Shown: positions 48,060-48,072 of the stretch, piece by piece
Position numbering within the stretch: the first letter of the stretch is position 1
How the letters are laid out: every line of letters starts with the position of its first letter
Assembly: GCA_910587535.1 (NCBI GenBank)
Contig: CAJUKM010000005.1
Span: 1-48,072, forward strand
Reading direction: 5' to 3'
Source: an uncultured Bacilli bacterium
GTDB lineage: Bacteria; Bacillota_I; Bacilli_A; RF39; UBA660
DNA length: 48,072 nucleotides
The notes under the pieces: model-generated
Database searches by the model: none
What the model saw: the letters and a program-made list of their open reading frames with translations, nothing else
Told to the model about the DNA's origin: nothing
Program-made: the position numbers and the translations under genes

Positions 48060-48072
48060 ATTGAAAATTACA

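Overview
The window is a low-GC chromosomal stretch from a Gram-positive-type bacterium. The signs are polypurine Shine-Dalgarno sites, TTGNNN/TATAAT promoters (several with an extended TGn -10), a BceRS-BceAB antibiotic-sensing module, a VanZ/RDD protein, an ABC-F protein, phosphoketolase, GH25 lysozymes and secreted proteins held by a C-terminal helix. TGA is used as a stop, so the standard bacterial code applies. The mix of dockerin, cadherin-like, NPCBM and F5/8C surface domains fits an uncultured host-associated Bacillota. That placement is inference; no marker gene in the window settles the taxon.

Layout. Bases 1-1760 are an AT-rich, decayed strip: the 3' end of an MMPL-type exporter followed by remnants of an unknown gene, a YunG-like gene and a GyrI-like gene. 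Next come a protease/transglutaminase-like fusion (1824-3104), another decayed gene (3207-3554), an orphan (3665-4480) and a 1692-residue surface protein (4763-9841). Bases 9.9-14.1 kb hold an SDR plus high-molecular-weight rubredoxin pair, a tRNA-Val, an orphan and a DUF362 protein. Bases 14.2-19.9 kb carry a complete Bce-type module (regulator, kinase, ABC ATPase, FtsX permease) with a VanZ-RDD gene at the end and a near-ideal BceR-type operator before the ATPase. At 19.9-21.6 kb an ABC-F gene is preceded by a six-codon leader and an intrinsic terminator (an attenuator). At 21.6-24.1 kb lies a membrane MutS-like operon, and at 24.2-28.4 kb a secreted cadherin-like protein overlaps an M6 metalloprotease that ends in a dockerin.

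From 28.5 to 31.5 kb there are an acquired-looking GNAT, an AbiEi-like/TPR protein with a small membrane protein, and a Nudix hydrolase. Bases 31.5-34.6 kb (minus strand) are a split NHEJ operon: Ku, stand-alone ligase, and a PE-Pol protein. It is divergent from a general-stress-type SDR, which is followed by a GH25 lysozyme without signal peptide and a pentapeptide-repeat protein. Two paralogous ribbon-helix-helix proteins, a kinase-like protein and an SDR that lacks the catalytic lysine precede phosphoketolase. The SDR/phosphoketolase intergenic region contains a perfect 13-bp dyad placed over both promoters. Bases 42.0-46.1 kb form a five-gene operon in which every gene overlaps the next (anchored GH25, SDR, YnbB-type PLP enzyme, 95-aa orphan, GDPD). 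The window closes with an orphan, cytidine deaminase and an MBL-fold hydrolase.

The strongest candidates for new biology are the ABC-F attenuator with a third repeat over the ribosome binding site, the phosphoketolase divergent operator, the HExxH-18-E plus Cys/His fusion enzyme, the unusual division of LigD, and the overlapping lysozyme/PLP-enzyme operon. No CRISPR array, insertion sequence, transposase, integrase or rRNA gene was seen.
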